A DNA stretch of 64,000 nt, taken from assembly GCF_020171745.1 (NCBI RefSeq), contig NZ_JAIVAH010000005.1, positions 62,001-126,000 on the forward strand, given 5' to 3'. Every line of letters begins with the position of its first letter. Within the stretch, counting starts at the first letter, position 1. This DNA comes from Prescottella equi. Lineage in GTDB: Bacteria > Actinomycetota > Actinomycetes > Mycobacteriales > Mycobacteriaceae. The position numbers were made by a program, and so were the translations under genes. Of the stretch, positions 7,884 through 25,843 are shown one piece after another. Under the pieces are notes generated by a model. It saw nothing but the letters and a program-made list of their open reading frames with translations. It did not search any database and was not told the DNA's origin.

Positions 7884-8743
7884 CGCGCGGGTCCGTTCAG
7901 GAAAGCCGCGGTGACGTCGTTGAAGAAGTCCGCACGTTCCCACTGCACCCAGTGACCGGTCCGCGCGGTGACGAGGAGGTCGCAGTTCGGCATGATCCCG
8001 GCGAGCATCCGCCCACCACTGGGCCGATTGACCCTGTCGTCGGCGCCCCAGATCACCAGCGTGGGAACGTCGAGACGGCGCAGGCGCCGGTCCCTGGTGA
8101 GATCCATCCGCAACAGTGTCCGCAGCGCTCCCGGACCGGACGGACGCTGCAGCGGCGGGTCGGCGACGACCTCCGGGTCGATGCTCGCCCGGTACCGCTC
8201 GTCGATCGCCGCTGCCGGAACCGCGGACCCGTCGTGGACAAGGTACTCGCGGATGAAGCTCTCGAGCTTCGCGTGGGAGGGGCCGTCGCCGGTGTAGTAC
8301 GACAGCAACGCGTCGAGCCCCTTGGTGGGCAGTCGGCGCGTGGTGCCGATACCGCCAGGGCCCATGAGCACCATCCGGTCGACCCGGTCCGGCGTGTCGA
8401 GCGCCAGGCGCAACGCGCAGGCACCGCCGTACGAGTTGCCGACCAGACTTGCCCGCTCGATGCCGAGTCGGTCGAGCACGCCGCGGATTCCGGCGGCGAG
8501 ACAGCCGAACGGATCCGACTGATCGACGCCCTTGGCGGATCGACCGTATCCGGGAAGGTCGGGCACGATCACGCGGAAACGCTCGGCGAGCGCGTCTATG
8601 TTGCGGACGTAGTTCGCGACGCCGGATGCGCCGGGCCCGCCACCGTGCAGCAGCACCACGGGCGGACCCTCACCGGCCTCGGCGACGAAGATGTCCCTGC
8701 CGCCGACGGACAGGGTGCGTTCGTTCAGGATCGAGTGGGCCAT
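7880..8743 (-). CDS. Alpha/beta hydrolase, meta-cleavage product (C-C) hydrolase type
   Basis: 287 residues from the ATG at 8743, which has a strong AGGAGG site; a longer open frame to 8917 lacks support. It has the oxyanion segment LLHGGGPGAS, nucleophile Ser104 (GNSYGG), acid Asp236 (WGADDRV) and His264 (TGHWVQWE), the pattern of BphD/MhpC/HsaD hydrolases. These split the 2-hydroxy-6-oxo-dienoate made by extradiol dioxygenases. The coupled dioxygenase downstream supports this. Confidence 0.92.
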   Translation of the reverse strand: MAHSILNERTLSVGGRDIFVAEAGEGPPVVLLHGGGPGASGVANYVRNIDALAERFRVIVPDLPGYGRSAKGVDQSDPFGCLAAGIRGVLDRLGIERASLVGNSYGGACALRLALDTPDRVDRMVLMGPGGIGTTRRLPTKGLDALLSYYTGDGPSHAKLESFIREYLVHDGSAVPAAAIDERYRASIDPEVVADPPLQRPSGPGALRTLLRMDLTRDRRLRRLDVPTLVIWGADDRVNRPSGGRMLAGIMPNCDLLVTARTGHWVQWERADFFNDVTAAFLNGPAR

Positions 8744-8768
8744 GGAGAGCCTCCTGTCGAGTCGGGTG

Positions 8769-10331
8769 TCAGGACGATGCAGCGAGATCTGCCGGGGGCG
8801 GAGCGAGGAGTTCGCCCGCACCGGCAGCGGCATAGACGACGCCGTCCGGCCGCACCGCAAGGACGGTGGCGTTCTTCGCCCGCATCCACCGGACGAGTGT
8901 GTCGTCGACATCGACAACGGTGTCCGCTGCGGGCGACGAACCGGCCGTGGCCACCCGGACAGCAGGCACGCCGGCAGCGGACCAGGCCGACGAGTCGACC
9001 GAATCCAGTTGCAGCAGGGCCCATCTGCCGCCCAGGACGTCGTCGAGCCGCCCCCGGACTCCCTTGGCGTCCAACACCCACGGCTGCGGGATCAGCCAAC
9101 CGACCGCAGCGGGCCTCCCCTGCCGACCCACCGGAGCCAGCAACCCGTCCGCTGTGAAGGCGTCCGGGATCCAGCGGGTCTTCAGGAGAAGCGCCGGGAA
9201 GCGCCGGGAGCGCATCCCGATGCGGAAGGCGAAGTTCCGAACTTCGGCCACCACGCGTCGACGCTCGGTGATGATCCGTCCCACCTTCACGGCGCGCTTC
9301 GTCACCTCACGCACGTGCGGAAGCCGTTCCACCTGATAGGTATCGAGGATCGAGTCAGGCAGTGATCCGGACAGCACCGCCTCGATCTTCCAGCACAGGT
9401 TTGCCGCATCCCGTACTCCGGCGGACATTCCCTGACCGATCCAGGGCGGCATCGCGTGTGCCGCATCCCCGGCGAGGAATATCCGTCCCACCCGCCACCG
9501 ATCCGCGAAGCGCACATGATGGCTGTAGACCACGGACCTCAGGATCCGCACGTGTGACGCGGTGATGCCCTGAGAGTTCAGCACCCGCCAGATCGCCTCG
9601 TCCGTGACGAGTTCCCGCGCTTCTTCACCTGCGCCCACCGGGAATTCCCACCGATGATGCCCCAGTGGCGTGGGACAGTCGACGGTGGGGCGAGCCGGAT
9701 CGCAGTGGAATCGCAAGCGGTCGTGGCCGGGCCACTCCTTCAGCACCTCGGTGTCGATGACGACCCATCTCTCCGCGAAGGTCTCTCCCTCGTAGCCGAT
9801 TCCGAGTTGGCCACGAATGGGGCTCGAGCCGCCGTCCGCCGCGACGACGTAGGCGGCCCGGATCCGCCGGAATTCGTCCGTCCGCAGGTCCGCGAGCATC
9901 AGCTCGACGCCGGTCTCGTCCTGTACCAATCGCAGACACTCGTGTTCGAGCAACACCTCCACGTTCGGGAAGCGCTCGACCCCCTCGCGGAGCACTTGCT
10001 CCATCGCCGGTTGATAGATGAACTGCTGCGCCGGGTGCCCGGAACCGTGCGGTCTCGCCTCCAATTCGGCGATCGGCCTTCCCGCAGCATCCACGAAGGC
10101 GACCGTTCCGCCGGGCAGCATGTCCGCGGTGAGTCGTTCGGCGAGGCCGACCCGTTGCCAGATCCGCAGCACCTCCTCGTCGGTCGAGATTGCACGCGCT
10201 CGGCCGTAGATGTCGGGATCACGTTCGACCACGAGAACCTTCAGCCCGGCCCTGCCGAGGAGGTTCGCCGCGGTCACACCGGTGGGCCCGTAGCCGACAA
10301 CAGCCACGTCGTAGGTCGGATGTTCGCTCAC
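8769..10331 (-). CDS. Class A FAD-dependent aromatic hydroxylase (MhpA-like)
   Basis: 520 residues from a GTG at 10331, interlocked with the stop of the upstream gene (TGATGTG). The FAD-binding GYGPTG lies at residues 14-19. An ADGGSSPIR segment and the GDAAHAMPPWIGQG motif near the middle are those of flavoprotein hydroxylases such as 3-(3-hydroxyphenyl)propionate hydroxylase. The C-terminal third resembles the thioredoxin-like tail of this family. It probably ortho-hydroxylates a phenol to the catechol cleaved by the downstream dioxygenase, using NAD(P)H and O2. Confidence 0.9.
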   Translation of the reverse strand: MSEHPTYDVAVVGYGPTGVTAANLLGRAGLKVLVVERDPDIYGRARAISTDEEVLRIWQRVGLAERLTADMLPGGTVAFVDAAGRPIAELEARPHGSGHPAQQFIYQPAMEQVLREGVERFPNVEVLLEHECLRLVQDETGVELMLADLRTDEFRRIRAAYVVAADGGSSPIRGQLGIGYEGETFAERWVVIDTEVLKEWPGHDRLRFHCDPARPTVDCPTPLGHHRWEFPVGAGEEARELVTDEAIWRVLNSQGITASHVRILRSVVYSHHVRFADRWRVGRIFLAGDAAHAMPPWIGQGMSAGVRDAANLCWKIEAVLSGSLPDSILDTYQVERLPHVREVTKRAVKVGRIITERRRVVAEVRNFAFRIGMRSRRFPALLLKTRWIPDAFTADGLLAPVGRQGRPAAVGWLIPQPWVLDAKGVRGRLDDVLGGRWALLQLDSVDSSAWSAAGVPAVRVATAGSSPAADTVVDVDDTLVRWMRAKNATVLAVRPDGVVYAAAGAGELLAPPPADLAASS

Positions 10332-10332
10332 A

Positions 10333-11343
10333 TCAGTGTCTTTCGTTCGAGGAGTCGCGTCGGTGCGTGTCGCGCGACGCGAACCGAGGGAAGAGAATCT
10401 CGGCATTGCGGTGGTCGATGCCGGCGCGCAGCCCGGCGGGCAGGTCCATGTCCTCGTACTCGGCGCGCATGTACTTGACGGCGGCTGCGGGCGCGAACGG
10501 GAAGTCCGAACCGAAGACGATCCGACTCGGATCCGCAACCGCCAGAAGGCTCGGGAAGGCGGCCGCCGTACTGGACAACGCGGTGTCGTACCAGAAGCGC
10601 TGAAAGACCTTCATGCGCTGAGCCACTGCCTTCTCCCGTCGCAGAGCGAGGCCGGCGAGTTTCCACTTGGGTTCGTCGCGCAGCGCGGTGAGCAGGATTC
10701 GATGGGAGATGTACGGAACGAAGCCGCCGGCGTGGGCGAGAACCCATCGGATCCGCGGATACTTCTCCAAGGCCCCGGACAGGATCAGATTCGTGACCGC
10801 CCGCGTGGTGTCGAGCAGGAAGTCTGCTGTGAACGTCGGGATTCCGGGTACGGGGTCTGCCGGCAGTTCCCCGGGGTGCACGAACACGACAGCTGCCCGT
10901 TCGTCGAGGAATCCGAGCAGACGATCGAACTCTGGGGCGCCGAGGTAGATGCCGGCGTTGTTGGCGAGCAACACTATTCCGTCGGCGTTGAGCACGTCGA
11001 GGGCGTACGCAGCCTCGACGAGGGCCCCGTCGACGTCCGGCAGAGTGAGTGTCGCGAAGAATCCGAAACGGTCGGGTCGGCGCTCGACCACCGCCGCCGC
11101 GTGCTCGTTCACCCGGCGCGCCCACCTACGCGCCTCCGGCACCTCCCCGAACCACACTCCCGGTGTCGACACGGAGAGGACCGCAGCCGCGATCCCGTTG
11201 GCGTCCATGATCTTCGAGGCCATCGGCGCAGCCCAGTCGGGGAGCGGGATCCCACCGGGCCGAATCCCCTTGTCACGCAGCAGCCGCGCATAGTCCGGCG
11301 GAACGATGTGATGGTGGACGTCGATGCGATGTGGCGGCGTCAC
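10333..11343 (-). CDS. Metal-dependent amidohydrolase/decarboxylase (ACMSD family)
   Basis: About 336 residues. It has the amidohydrolase-2 pattern: IDVHHH near the N-terminus, FVHPGE, LAHAGGF and a late FGSDFPF Asp. This family includes gamma-resorcylate and aminocarboxymuconate-semialdehyde decarboxylases, so it may remove a carboxyl group from an aromatic acid before hydroxylation, or hydrolyse an intermediate. It is first in the four-gene meta-cleavage operon. The start is uncertain: a GTG at 11343 (VTPPHRID) places the HxH motif near the N-terminus, while a TTG at 11376 adds 11 residues. Neither has a clear ribosome site. Confidence 0.85.
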   Translation of the reverse strand: MTPPHRIDVHHHIVPPDYARLLRDKGIRPGGIPLPDWAAPMASKIMDANGIAAAVLSVSTPGVWFGEVPEARRWARRVNEHAAAVVERRPDRFGFFATLTLPDVDGALVEAAYALDVLNADGIVLLANNAGIYLGAPEFDRLLGFLDERAAVVFVHPGELPADPVPGIPTFTADFLLDTTRAVTNLILSGALEKYPRIRWVLAHAGGFVPYISHRILLTALRDEPKWKLAGLALRREKAVAQRMKVFQRFWYDTALSSTAAAFPSLLAVADPSRIVFGSDFPFAPAAAVKYMRAEYEDMDLPAGLRAGIDHRNAEILFPRFASRDTHRRDSSNERH

Positions 11344-11550
11344 GACAGATCCGTGCAGGCCGGACAGGAGAACCAAGTACCGAACACGTCGAAACCTCTC
11401 GATCTCTGTGCACGCAAACGAGCGAGCACGAATCCCTTCCCGTAGCGATCACTACAGCAAGGCGCTCGACGGTGTGCGTCAATGCACTTCGACCCACGGG
11501 GTGGGCGCAGGGGATGATGGCGGGAGACGACAACCCAGGAGAGGTCGATC

Positions 11551-12174
11551 ATGGCCGAGGCAACCCCACTCCGCCGACGTCGGGCAAACGGCGAGGAATC
11601 ACGGCGGCGCATTCTCGACGCGGCCGTTGAAGTGGCATCCGAGCGCGGCTACGAGGGCACCAGCATCGCGTTGGTGAGCAAGAAGTGCGGACTGCCCGCG
11701 AGTTCCATCTACTGGCACTTCCAGGACAAGGACGAACTGATCGCGGCGGTCATCGAACGCAGTTTCGGGTCGTGGCTCGACGCGTGGACGATCCCCGACG
11801 ACGGACCGATGGCCGAACGCCTCACGACACTCGCGATACAGGTGGCCGAGGCACTGTTGGAATCGCCGGACTTCCTGCGTCTGGGACTCATGCTGGCGCT
11901 CGAGCGGAGACCGATCGAACCGAGTGCGCGGACGAAGTTCCTGGCGGTGCGTGAACAGGCCTGCGAGCGGATCGCCGCCCTGGCCCACGATTTCGCACCC
12001 GACCTCGGCGACGACGCGGTGCGCCTACTGACCACCTATGCGATGGCGTCCGCCGACGGCCTGTTCATCGCTCACGAGATCGGCGGCGACAGCGTCGACC
12101 TGGTCGCCCTGTTCCGGCTGCATGCCCAGGCGCTTCGCATGCTCGCCGAACAGTTGGTCATCACCGACGCCTGA
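11551..12174 (+). CDS. TetR-family regulator, divergent from the meta-cleavage operon
   Basis: 207 residues with AGGAGAGG upstream of the ATG. The helix-turn-helix lies at about residues 35-60 (TSIALVSKKCGLPASSIYWHF), followed by a mostly helical effector domain. It is divergent from the amidohydrolase-led operon across a 207-bp gap (11344-11550), the typical arrangement for a local repressor induced by a pathway compound. I found no convincing long palindrome in the gap. Confidence 0.9.
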   Translation: MAEATPLRRRRANGEESRRRILDAAVEVASERGYEGTSIALVSKKCGLPASSIYWHFQDKDELIAAVIERSFGSWLDAWTIPDDGPMAERLTTLAIQVAEALLESPDFLRLGLMLALERRPIEPSARTKFLAVREQACERIAALAHDFAPDLGDDAVRLLTTYAMASADGLFIAHEIGGDSVDLVALFRLHAQALRMLAEQLVITDA

Positions 12175-12185
12175 GCGCGGCGCGG

Positions 12186-12890
12186 TCAGGCCGCCCCGCG
12201 CACACCCTCGACGAGCGGCCACCGGTAGACGGTGGCCGCTGCGCCGTGGTGCAGCGCCAGGTCGACGGCGTCGAGCACGGCCTGACGCGGCCCGGTCTTG
12301 CCGAGTTGCTTCGCCGAGACGGCGAGCCGCACCACTCGCCCGCGCCGGGCACCGCGGGACGCGCCGAGCACCATTGCCCGGCACCGCCACGGCTCGGCGC
12401 GGAACCCGTCGCCCACCCCGATGACGTGGCTGCGCACGCTGGTGTCGTGTGCGAGGTCGCGGACCGTGGTCATGCCGGCGAGTAGCCGGAAGCCGACGCT
12501 CGGCAGCACCGCGACCGCGCCCGGGGAGGCGACCCAGCGGGGCGGCGCGAACAGCCGCGTCCGCAGGCCGACCTCCTCGAGCACCCGGTCGGCGGCGAGC
12601 AGGCGCAGCCGCGCCTCGTGTTCGGGCAGCAGCGCGAACTCGGCGCGGCGGCGCTTGGTGGCGGCCTGGTCGTAGCCGTGCAGGACGATCGAGTCACCGC
12701 GGTCGCGCCGGTCGCGCAACCAGTCCTGGGTGACCGTGTCCGAGACCAGCCGGTATTTTTCCTTGAGTCGCGGCGCCACGAGCAGCGACAGCGGGACCGA
12801 TCGGCGGTCCATCTCGGCCGCGAAGTCCGCGACCACCTGGACCGTCTCGTCCCTGATCCCCGACACCGACACGATCACCTGTCCGGTCAT
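12186..12890 (-). CDS. DUF2334 (polysaccharide deacetylase-like) protein
   Basis: 234 residues, no signal peptide. It begins MTGQVIVSVSGIRDET and contains PLSLLVAPRLKEKY, a GDSIVLHGYDQ segment and a FAPPRWVAS stretch, the features of DUF2334 proteins in actinobacteria. That family has the NodB-like deacetylase fold; the His and Asp in the HGYD motif would fit a metal site. Role unknown. Convergent with the TetR gene, with only 11 bp between them, and followed upstream by glutathione peroxidase on the same strand. Confidence 0.8.
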   Translation of the reverse strand: MTGQVIVSVSGIRDETVQVVADFAAEMDRRSVPLSLLVAPRLKEKYRLVSDTVTQDWLRDRRDRGDSIVLHGYDQAATKRRRAEFALLPEHEARLRLLAADRVLEEVGLRTRLFAPPRWVASPGAVAVLPSVGFRLLAGMTTVRDLAHDTSVRSHVIGVGDGFRAEPWRCRAMVLGASRGARRGRVVRLAVSAKQLGKTGPRQAVLDAVDLALHHGAAATVYRWPLVEGVRGAA

Positions 12891-12939
12891 GTCCCCGAGG
12901 GTGGCAGCCGCAGGTGAACGCCGGACGGCGGCGAGTGGT

Positions 12940-13434
12940 CTATCGGGGCAACACGGCCTCGATCGCCGCGATCACCTCGGGGGCGTCGGGTTCGGTGCGG
13001 GGACGGAACCGGTTCGCGACGGTGCCGTCGGGCGCGATCAGGAACTTCTCGAAGTTCCACTGGATGTCGCCGGCCTCACCGTCGGCGTCCGCGGCCTTGG
13101 TCAGCTCGGCGTACAGCGGATGCCGATTCTCGCCGTTGACGTCGACCTTCTCCGTGAGGGGGAAGGTGACGCCGTACGTGGTGGAGCAGAAGGTCTGGAT
13201 CTCCTCGGGAGTGCCCGGTTCCTGGCCCATGAACTGGTTGCACGGGACGCCGATGACGGTGAGACCGCGCTCGGCATACTCCGACGCCAGCTTTTCGAGC
13301 GCCGCGTACTGCGGGGTGAGACCGCACTTGGAGGCCACGTTGACCACGAGGACCGCGCGGCCGCCGTACTCACCGAGGCTGGTCGGCACGCCGCCGAGGG
13401 TGTCGATTTCGAGGTTCTGCAACGGAGTCGTCAT
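12940..13434 (-). CDS. Glutathione peroxidase family protein (Cys type)
   Basis: 164 residues from the ATG at 13434. It shows the GPx motifs NVASKCGLT (peroxidatic Cys37), the GVPCNQFMGQEPG box with the catalytic Gln, and WNFEKFLI with the catalytic Trp. The cysteine form (not selenocysteine) is typical of bacterial enzymes that use thioredoxin or mycothiol-linked systems. It reduces hydrogen peroxide and organic hydroperoxides in the cytoplasm. Confidence 0.95.
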   Translation of the reverse strand: MTTPLQNLEIDTLGGVPTSLGEYGGRAVLVVNVASKCGLTPQYAALEKLASEYAERGLTVIGVPCNQFMGQEPGTPEEIQTFCSTTYGVTFPLTEKVDVNGENRHPLYAELTKAADADGEAGDIQWNFEKFLIAPDGTVANRFRPRTEPDAPEVIAAIEAVLPR

Positions 13435-13625
13435 GGCCCCCAACCTAGCGAACTCCGGACACCGGAGACGGAAGCGTACTGGGCGGTGCCGAATGTCGGA
13501 AGTGTCCGTTCCGGCAGGTGGCAAACGAGACCGTGCCGTCCTACGGAACGCGTGATTGATGTGACACACGCCGCAATCGACGCTTTCAGCCGTCGACCGA
13601 CGTGGTCGCCTGCCGAAGGAGCGCA

Positions 13626-14978
13626 ATGCAACCCCAAGACACGACGTATACGGAGCCCGCTCCGAAGGACTCGCGCCGTGCCCTCGTCTCCAGCTTCCTG
13701 GGATCGACAGTCGAGTACTACGACTTCCTTCTCTACGGAGCGGCAGCGGGCCTGGTGTTCCCGAAGCTGTTCTTCCCGGACTCGATGGATCCGGTCCTGG
13801 GATCGACCCTCTCGTTCGTCATCCTGCTGGCCGGCTACATCTCGCGGCCCATCGGTGGTGTCCTGTTCGGCCACTTCGGCGACAAGTTCGGCCGCAAGAA
13901 CATCCTGGTCATCACGCTGCTGATGATGGGCCTGGTGTCGGTCGCGATCGGCCTGATGCCGACCTACGAGACGATCGGCGTGGCCGCACCGCTGATCCTC
14001 GTCGCGCTGCGCGTGATCCAGGGCCTCGCGGTCGGCGGTGAGTGGGCCGGCGCGACGCTCATGGCGGCGGAGCACGTCAGCGAGGGCAAGCGCGGCTTCG
14101 CCGCGTCGATCGCGGTCACCGGCGGCCCCACCGGGTCCGTCCTCGCGACGCTGGTACTGGCCCTCTTCTCGGGTCTGCCGGACGACGCGTTCTTCAGTTG
14201 GGGCTGGCGTGTTCCGTTCCTGCTGTCCGCGGTGCTCGTGATCGTCGGCCTGTTCATGCGCTACCGGGTCACCGAGTCGCCCGACTTCGCGAGGGCCCGG
14301 GATGCGGGCGAGGTGCACACCGGCACGCCGATCCTGCGCGTCCTGAAGAAGTATCCCGCTTCGACCGTGTACGGCATTCTCGCCTCCGCCGGACCGCTGT
14401 TCATGCAGGCGATGCTGGCCGTGTGGATGGTGCCGCACATCGCCGCCCAGGGCACGATGCCGCGCCAGGACGCGCTGTACATGCTCACCTTCTCGAGCGT
14501 CGTGCACATCTTCGCGATTCCGTTCTTCGCGTGGCTGTCGGACCGCCACGGTCGCCGCAAGGTGATGCTCTCCGGCGCGGTCGTCTCGATTGCCCTGGTG
14601 TTCCCGATGTTCGCGCTGTTCAACTCCGGTAGCTACTGGCTTGTCGCGGTCGGCTTCCTGGTCGGTAACCCGATCATCCAGGCGTCGATGTACGGCCCGA
14701 TCGGCGCGTTCCTCGCCGAGAAGTTCGACACCGCCGACCGCTACACGGGCGTCTCGCTGACCTTCCAGATGGGCTCGGTCCTCGGTGCCGGCACCGCGCC
14801 GCTGATGTGCAACTGGCTGTTCGGTCTCGGTAACGACGGCGGCACGAGCAACATCGCGTGGTACTTCGTCGCGCTCACCGCGCTGTCCGCCATCGCCGTC
14901 TACCTGTCGAAGGAGACGCTGGCCAAGAAGCGTGCTGCGGCGGTCGACGCCGACCAGGATCTCGTCACGAACAGCTGA
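13626..14978 (+). CDS. MFS transporter, metabolite:H+ symporter (MHS) type
   Basis: 450 residues, about 12 membrane segments, start with AAGGAG upstream. The N-terminus STVEYYDFLLYGAAAGLVF, RPIGGVLFGHFGDKFGRK and GLAVGGEWAGA are hallmarks of the MHS subfamily (shikimate, alpha-ketoglutarate, proline/betaine or aromatic-acid symporters). The substrate is not predictable here. It is a monocistronic unit closed by a strong terminator at 15000-15032. Confidence 0.92.
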   Translation: MQPQDTTYTEPAPKDSRRALVSSFLGSTVEYYDFLLYGAAAGLVFPKLFFPDSMDPVLGSTLSFVILLAGYISRPIGGVLFGHFGDKFGRKNILVITLLMMGLVSVAIGLMPTYETIGVAAPLILVALRVIQGLAVGGEWAGATLMAAEHVSEGKRGFAASIAVTGGPTGSVLATLVLALFSGLPDDAFFSWGWRVPFLLSAVLVIVGLFMRYRVTESPDFARARDAGEVHTGTPILRVLKKYPASTVYGILASAGPLFMQAMLAVWMVPHIAAQGTMPRQDALYMLTFSSVVHIFAIPFFAWLSDRHGRRKVMLSGAVVSIALVFPMFALFNSGSYWLVAVGFLVGNPIIQASMYGPIGAFLAEKFDTADRYTGVSLTFQMGSVLGAGTAPLMCNWLFGLGNDGGTSNIAWYFVALTALSAIAVYLSKETLAKKRAAAVDADQDLVTNS

Positions 14979-14999
14979 CGCCTCCGCGCCACAGCAGAA

Positions 15000-15032
15000 G
15001 GGCGGTGCCACCCGGTTCGGGTGGCACCGCCC
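15000..15032 (+). terminator. Bidirectional intrinsic terminator
   Basis: A perfect 14-bp stem (GGGCGGTGCCACCC pairs with GGGTGGCACCGCCC) with a 5-base loop, followed by TTT on the plus strand. It lies between the convergent MHS transporter and EntS-like genes and can serve both. Confidence 0.9.
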
Positions 15033-15051
15033 TTTCATTGTCCGAAGACCG

Positions 15052-16320
15052 TCACACCGGCGCGTCGGCCGACGCATCCTGGCCGGCGTGCGCGTGTTCG
15101 TCGAAGCGCCGCAACCGCTTCAGCACGACGAAGAGTACGACGGTGGCCACCAGTCCGGTACCGCCGTAGACCGCGAGCGCGCCCTCGATCGGGACCAGCG
15201 CCGCGACGACGCCGGCGACGACGGCACCCACCGACGCGCCCGCGGTCACCTGTGCCGACCACACGCCGGCAATACGCGCCCCGTACTCCTCGGCGGTGTG
15301 CTTCTGGACGATCGCGTAGCGCAGGATGTCGGCTACGGCCTCACCGAAACCGTGGGCCGCCAGACCGATCACCGTGACGACGACGGCCGCGGTCGCGCCG
15401 GCCCCGATGAGACCGGCGGCCGAGAGCAGCATGCCCACGAACACCGCCCGACCGGACCAGCGCACCGTCCCGGTCCACCCGCTGGTGAGGGCACCGAGCA
15501 CGGCACCGACAGCGGGCGCGGCGTACAGCAGACCGGTCACCGACGCACCGACACCGAGGACCTCGGCCGCGTACTCCGGGATCAGAACCGACCAACCGGC
15601 CAGCAGCATGGTGACGAATCCGCACACCAGCACGCCGCCGATCACACGTTGACCGGCCGCGTACCGGAATCCGCTGACGACGGCGCGCAACGGCGACTCG
15701 TCGGCGGCGCGGGGCGGCGGCAACGCCGGCAGTCGGGTGATGCAGAACGTCGTCACCGCCGTGGTGACCGCCGCCAGCGCGAACGCGAGTCCCACACCGC
15801 CGGAGGCGATCACGACGCCGCCGAGGGCAGGCCCGATCATCGCGCCCAGATCACCGGTGAGCGCCATGAGCGCGCCCGCGGCCGCCATCTTGCTGCGCGG
15901 CAGCAGCGTCGGGGTGACCGACATCAGCACGGTCGCCGAGATGCCGCCGCAGATCCCGTCGATGATCGCGGCGAGATACACCACCCACAGCCTCGGATCG
16001 GGCAGGAACGCGTTGACCGCGAGCACCGCGAACGCGATGCCCGCGCAGCCACGGGCGAGGGCGATGACGCGGCGCCGGTCGTACCGGTCGGCGAGGATGC
16101 CGCCCGCGAAGGTGGCACCGAACGTCGTGAGCCCCAACACCGTCGACACGGCCGCGACGTGTGCGGTGGACGCGGTGATCTCGTACACCTGCAACGGCAC
16201 CGCGACGATGAGGAAGCCGAGACCGAACAGCGACACCACGCGAGCGGTGAAGATGTACCGGAACTCGCGACTCGTGCGCAGCGGGTCGAGGTCGAGGGTC
16301 AGCTTCTCCAGGAGCGCCAC
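15052..16320 (-). CDS. entS: EntS-like MFS exporter of catecholate siderophore
   Basis: 422 residues from a GTG at 16320, only 7 bp after the aryl-carrier gene. The sequence parallels enterobactin exporter EntS along its length: an N-terminal LxTSREFRYIFxAR segment, VPLQVYEIT, GGILADRYDRRRVI, ARGCAGIAF, a LPALPPP linker between the two six-helix halves, and QKHTAEEYGARIAGVWSAQ late in the protein. It probably exports the finished catecholate across the cytoplasmic membrane. It is the last gene of the minus-strand NRPS-carrier-exporter run. The symbol is given by homology. Confidence 0.9.
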   Translation of the reverse strand: MALLEKLTLDLDPLRTSREFRYIFTARVVSLFGLGFLIVAVPLQVYEITASTAHVAAVSTVLGLTTFGATFAGGILADRYDRRRVIALARGCAGIAFAVLAVNAFLPDPRLWVVYLAAIIDGICGGISATVLMSVTPTLLPRSKMAAAGALMALTGDLGAMIGPALGGVVIASGGVGLAFALAAVTTAVTTFCITRLPALPPPRAADESPLRAVVSGFRYAAGQRVIGGVLVCGFVTMLLAGWSVLIPEYAAEVLGVGASVTGLLYAAPAVGAVLGALTSGWTGTVRWSGRAVFVGMLLSAAGLIGAGATAAVVVTVIGLAAHGFGEAVADILRYAIVQKHTAEEYGARIAGVWSAQVTAGASVGAVVAGVVAALVPIEGALAVYGGTGLVATVVLFVVLKRLRRFDEHAHAGQDASADAPV

Positions 16321-16327
16321 GGTCCGG

Positions 16328-16552
16328 TCACCGCGGCTCGAGCAGCGTGATCCACTGCTCGAGGTCGGGTTCGGCAGCGAGCGAGACGAAGTCGACGTCG
16401 GCACCGCTGTCTCGCCAGCGCTCGACGAGCGCCATCAGCCGCACCGAGTCGAGGCCCTGGTCCACCAGGCTCACCGACGGATCGATCTCGGTGACGTCCA
16501 CCTCCAGGATCTGCGCCGTGTCGGCGAGGATCGTGTCGCGGTCGAGTGACAT
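16328..16552 (-). CDS. Stand-alone aryl carrier protein (EntB C-terminal-type)
   Basis: 74 residues with AAGGGAG before the ATG. The motif DQGLDSVRLMALVERW, with Ser36 as the phosphopantetheine site, and the tail VDFVSLAAEPDLEQWITLL match the aryl carrier domain fused to isochorismatase in EntB/DhbB. Here that domain is absent from the isochorismatase (38532-39176) and encoded separately, 22 kb away, between the second NRPS and the exporter. It should be loaded with 2,3-dihydroxybenzoate by the EntE-like ligase and feed the starter condensation domain of the NRPS at 26973-34709. Confidence 0.93.
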   Translation of the reverse strand: MSLDRDTILADTAQILEVDVTEIDPSVSLVDQGLDSVRLMALVERWRDSGADVDFVSLAAEPDLEQWITLLEPR

Positions 16553-16586
16553 GTTCTATCTCCCTTGTTTACTGAGGTCTGTCGGG

Positions 16587-25751
<9,165 letters not shown>

Positions 25752-25792
25752 GCAGGGGATCTACTTCCGGTCGAAACGGGTTCGGATACGAC

Positions 25793-25825
25793 CACGGCCC
25801 CCGAGTAGCGCTGTCGGGGGCCGTG
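25793..25825 (-). terminator. Strong hairpin between siderophore-binding protein and second NRPS gene
   Basis: CACGGCCCCCGA pairs perfectly with TCGGGGGCCGTG (12 bp, 9-base loop). It lies after the stop of the lipoprotein gene and 41 bp before the NRPS ATG, all on the minus strand. No T-run follows, so it may be a partial terminator, a transcript-stabilising 3' structure or an attenuator that lowers NRPS expression relative to the binding protein. Confidence 0.6.
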
Positions 25826-25843
25826 ATCGAGCCGCGGGTGGGA

